This document shows, in pieces, positions 63,156 through 64,000 of a stretch of 64,000 nt of DNA (the stretch's first letter is position 1; each line of letters starts with the position of its first letter). The notes under the pieces are model-generated. The model was not told where the DNA came from and ran no database searches. It worked only from the letters and a program-made list of their open reading frames with translations. Origin of the DNA: Brevibacillus brevis. GTDB taxonomy: Bacteria; Bacillota; Bacilli; Brevibacillales; Brevibacillaceae. The stretch covers positions 86,001 through 150,000 of the forward strand of contig NZ_CP030117.1 of assembly GCF_001039275.2 (NCBI RefSeq), read 5' to 3'. Both the position numbers and the translations under genes were made by a program.

Positions 63156-63581
63156 TGGATGGCGAACGTACTTGCAGAAAAACATTTCAGGATCATCAGC
63201 ATCTAGGTGAGTCAGGGTTCCGCAGTGAGCGTATCCGAGCTTCTGACAGAGGCGTTGCATTCTTTCGTTGGAAAGGTTAGTAGAAGTAAACAACTTCTCC
63301 GTAGGGGAGATCGTTTCCAGAAAGCGCATCATCTCCTCGCCAACCCCTCGGTTCTGATAGTGAGGGTGAACAATGAGTAGATGAATAAAGCTGTTCTTAA
63401 AAAACGATTGATTGATGATGGCAAAACCGACGATATTCATGTCGATTAACGCCAAGTAGCAATGACCGTGCTCGATGGCTTCTTTAAGTTCAGATGAACG
63501 ACTGGTTGAACTGAGCACCATGGCATCAATCGTACAGACAGCAGGAATGTCTTGAGGAGTAGCTAGACGGATCGAGGTCAT
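63150..63581 (-). CDS. GNAT-family N-acetyltransferase
   Basis: The 143-residue product shows the GNAT pattern [15 protein letters not shown], then [25 protein letters not shown] with the acetyl-CoA P-loop QNRGVG. Substrate unknown. The ATG at 63581 is 10 bases after AAAGGA; the TTG at 63590 is too close. It overlaps coaX by 6 bp at the 3' end, tail to tail. Confidence 0.85.
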   Translation of the reverse strand: MTSIRLATPQDIPAVCTIDAMVLSSTSRSSELKEAIEHGHCYLALIDMNIVGFAIINQSFFKNSFIHLLIVHPHYQNRGVGEEMMRFLETISPTEKLFTSTNLSNERMQRLCQKLGYAHCGTLTHLDADDPEMFFCKYVRHPL

Positions 63582-63642
63582 CCAATTCAAATCCTTTCTA
63601 CTTGTAAATCGCTGTTAATGTTGTATGGAATGGAAAAAGGGT

Positions 63643-63812
63643 GTTAAACTACTGGTAGAGATATGGATAATCCGACATATAAATAAAGGAGCCAATACCG
63701 TTGCAGCGGCAAGGCTCCTGAGACAAGTAGCTGTGGCACACCCACGGCGCGCATGATTACAAAAACAGCGAACCCACCGTCAGGCGGTCAACCTTAGGCG
63801 GTGGGTTTTCGC
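63643..63812 (+). ncRNA. Candidate antisense RNA (antitoxin), convergent with small ORF
   Basis: A weak promoter (GTTAAA 63643-63648, 17 bp, GATAAT 63666-63671) would start an RNA near 63678. It has a 5' hairpin AGGAGCC (63687-63693)/GGCTCCT (63713-63719) and ends in AACCCACCG (63771-63779)/CGGTGGGTT (63799-63807), then T residues. Its 3' end covers the stop of the small ORF below. Paired 3' overlap of this kind is typical of Bacillus type I systems (txpA-RatA, bsrG-SR4). Confidence 0.5.
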
Positions 63813-63922
63813 TTGTTACGCCACTTTCTTATCCATCGGTAGAGCTTCCTGCTGCTAAACCAGAGGCTTAGCAAGGTTGCCAGTACTTTTAGGATAAGGT
63901 AAAGCGTGCCGAGCGAGACCAT
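63794..63922 (-). CDS. Small membrane peptide, candidate type I toxin
   Basis: A 42-residue peptide with one hydrophobic helix (residues 2-22, SLGTLYLILKVLATLLSL) and a strongly basic tail ending RKPTA. This is the usual build of type I toxins. Start at 63922 is 6 bases after AAAGGGGGTG; earlier in-frame codons lie too close or upstream of the expected transcript start. An extended -10, TGGTATAAT, lies at 63996-63988 on the minus strand; its -35 would be outside the window. I do not recognise the family. Confidence 0.55.
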   Translation of the reverse strand: MVSLGTLYLILKVLATLLSLWFSSRKLYRWIRKWRNKRKPTA

Positions 63923-63987
63923 CAGCATCACCCCCTTTACAGGAAGCTGTGCCGTGGTCTTCCACCGCCAGTCTTGTCTCAAGTTAA

Positions 63988-63996
63988 ATTATACCA
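63988..63996 (-). promoter_or_regulatory. Extended -10 promoter of the small peptide gene
   Basis: TGGTATAAT on the minus strand (TG-n-TATAAT). Start of transcription near 63981 gives a leader of about 59 bases. The -35 lies beyond the window. Confidence 0.6.
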
Positions 63997-64000
63997 TTTG

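Noticed and set aside
63794..63982. 62-residue version of the small peptide
   Set aside because: Its start codon lies at or before the expected transcription start; the 42-residue start has the better ribosome site.

Overview
The window looks like a chromosomal segment of an endospore-forming Firmicute of the Paenibacillaceae, most probably Brevibacillus. This is an inference from gene order and protein style, not a database match. The layout follows the Bacillus subtilis yaaL-bofA ... ftsH-coaX region almost gene for gene, with lineage-specific insertions (a degenerate UDP-sugar dehydrogenase relative, a zinc GTPase, a split ThrE exporter, a nad/znu block) and losses (no xpaC/yaaN, no yabG between ksgA and veg). 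Spore genes are everywhere: bofA, gin, sspF, spoVG, fin, spoVT, yabP, yabQ, spoIIE, yabS, prkD.

Layout. 1-3.3 kb: the end of a CPBP membrane protease, yaaL, bofA, two poorly known genes and gin. 3.3-10.7 kb: a housekeeping run (yaaO-like decarboxylase, tmk, darA, yaaR, holB, ricT, yabA, yabB, yazA, rsmI). 10.9-11.3 kb: abrB on the minus strand with Spo0A-type boxes, back to back with a methionine T-box leader. 11.6-17.9 kb: metG, tatD, yabE, rnmV, rsmA. 18-21.5 kb: veg, sspF, ispE, purR, ridA, spoVG. 21.5-30.5 kb: a COG0523 GTPase, then glmU, prs, ctc, pth, fin, mfd. 30.5-36 kb: prsA, spoVT, a SpoVB/MurJ-type flippase, yabN, rqcP. 36-40.4 kb: a large GDYXXLXY membrane protein and an exported repeat protein. 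40.4-51.8 kb: yabP, yabQ, divIC, an S1 protein, spoIIE, yabS, prkD, a ThrE pair, tilS, hpt, ftsH. 51.8-64 kb: an unassigned highly structured element, a HAD phosphatase, nadA, a PadR plus HAAS-FtsW pair, a PCYCGC lipoprotein, znuA, znuC-znuB-zur, nadB-nadC-coaX, a GNAT enzyme, and at the right edge a candidate type I toxin-antitoxin module.

How the parts work together. Several genes control sporulation entry and compartment switching: Spo0A targets abrB and spoIIE, RicT, SpoVG, Gin and Fin acting on sigma-G and sigma-F, BofA on pro-sigma-K, and SpoVT. Others serve translation and RNA maturation (MetG, RsmI, RsmA, RnmV, TilS, Pth, RqcP, L25), precursor supply (Tmk, Prs, Hpt, PurR, GlmU, IspE, NadABC, CoaX), cell envelope and division (DivIC, YabM, FtsW-like, FtsH) and zinc homeostasis (ZnuABC, Zur, the zinc GTPase).

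Most notable non-gene signals: (i) a 211-bp element at 51901-52111 closed by a perfect 17-bp inverted repeat with nested compensating stems; (ii) the toxin-antitoxin candidate at 63640-64000; (iii) a terminator hairpin whose 3' arm is the ctc Shine-Dalgarno; (iv) clusters of Spo0A boxes upstream of abrB and yabE; (v) a spoIIE promoter with a 22-bp spacer. No rRNA, tRNA, IS element with a transposase gene, prophage or CRISPR array was seen. All start corrections below rest on Shine-Dalgarno spacing and family N-termini read by eye.
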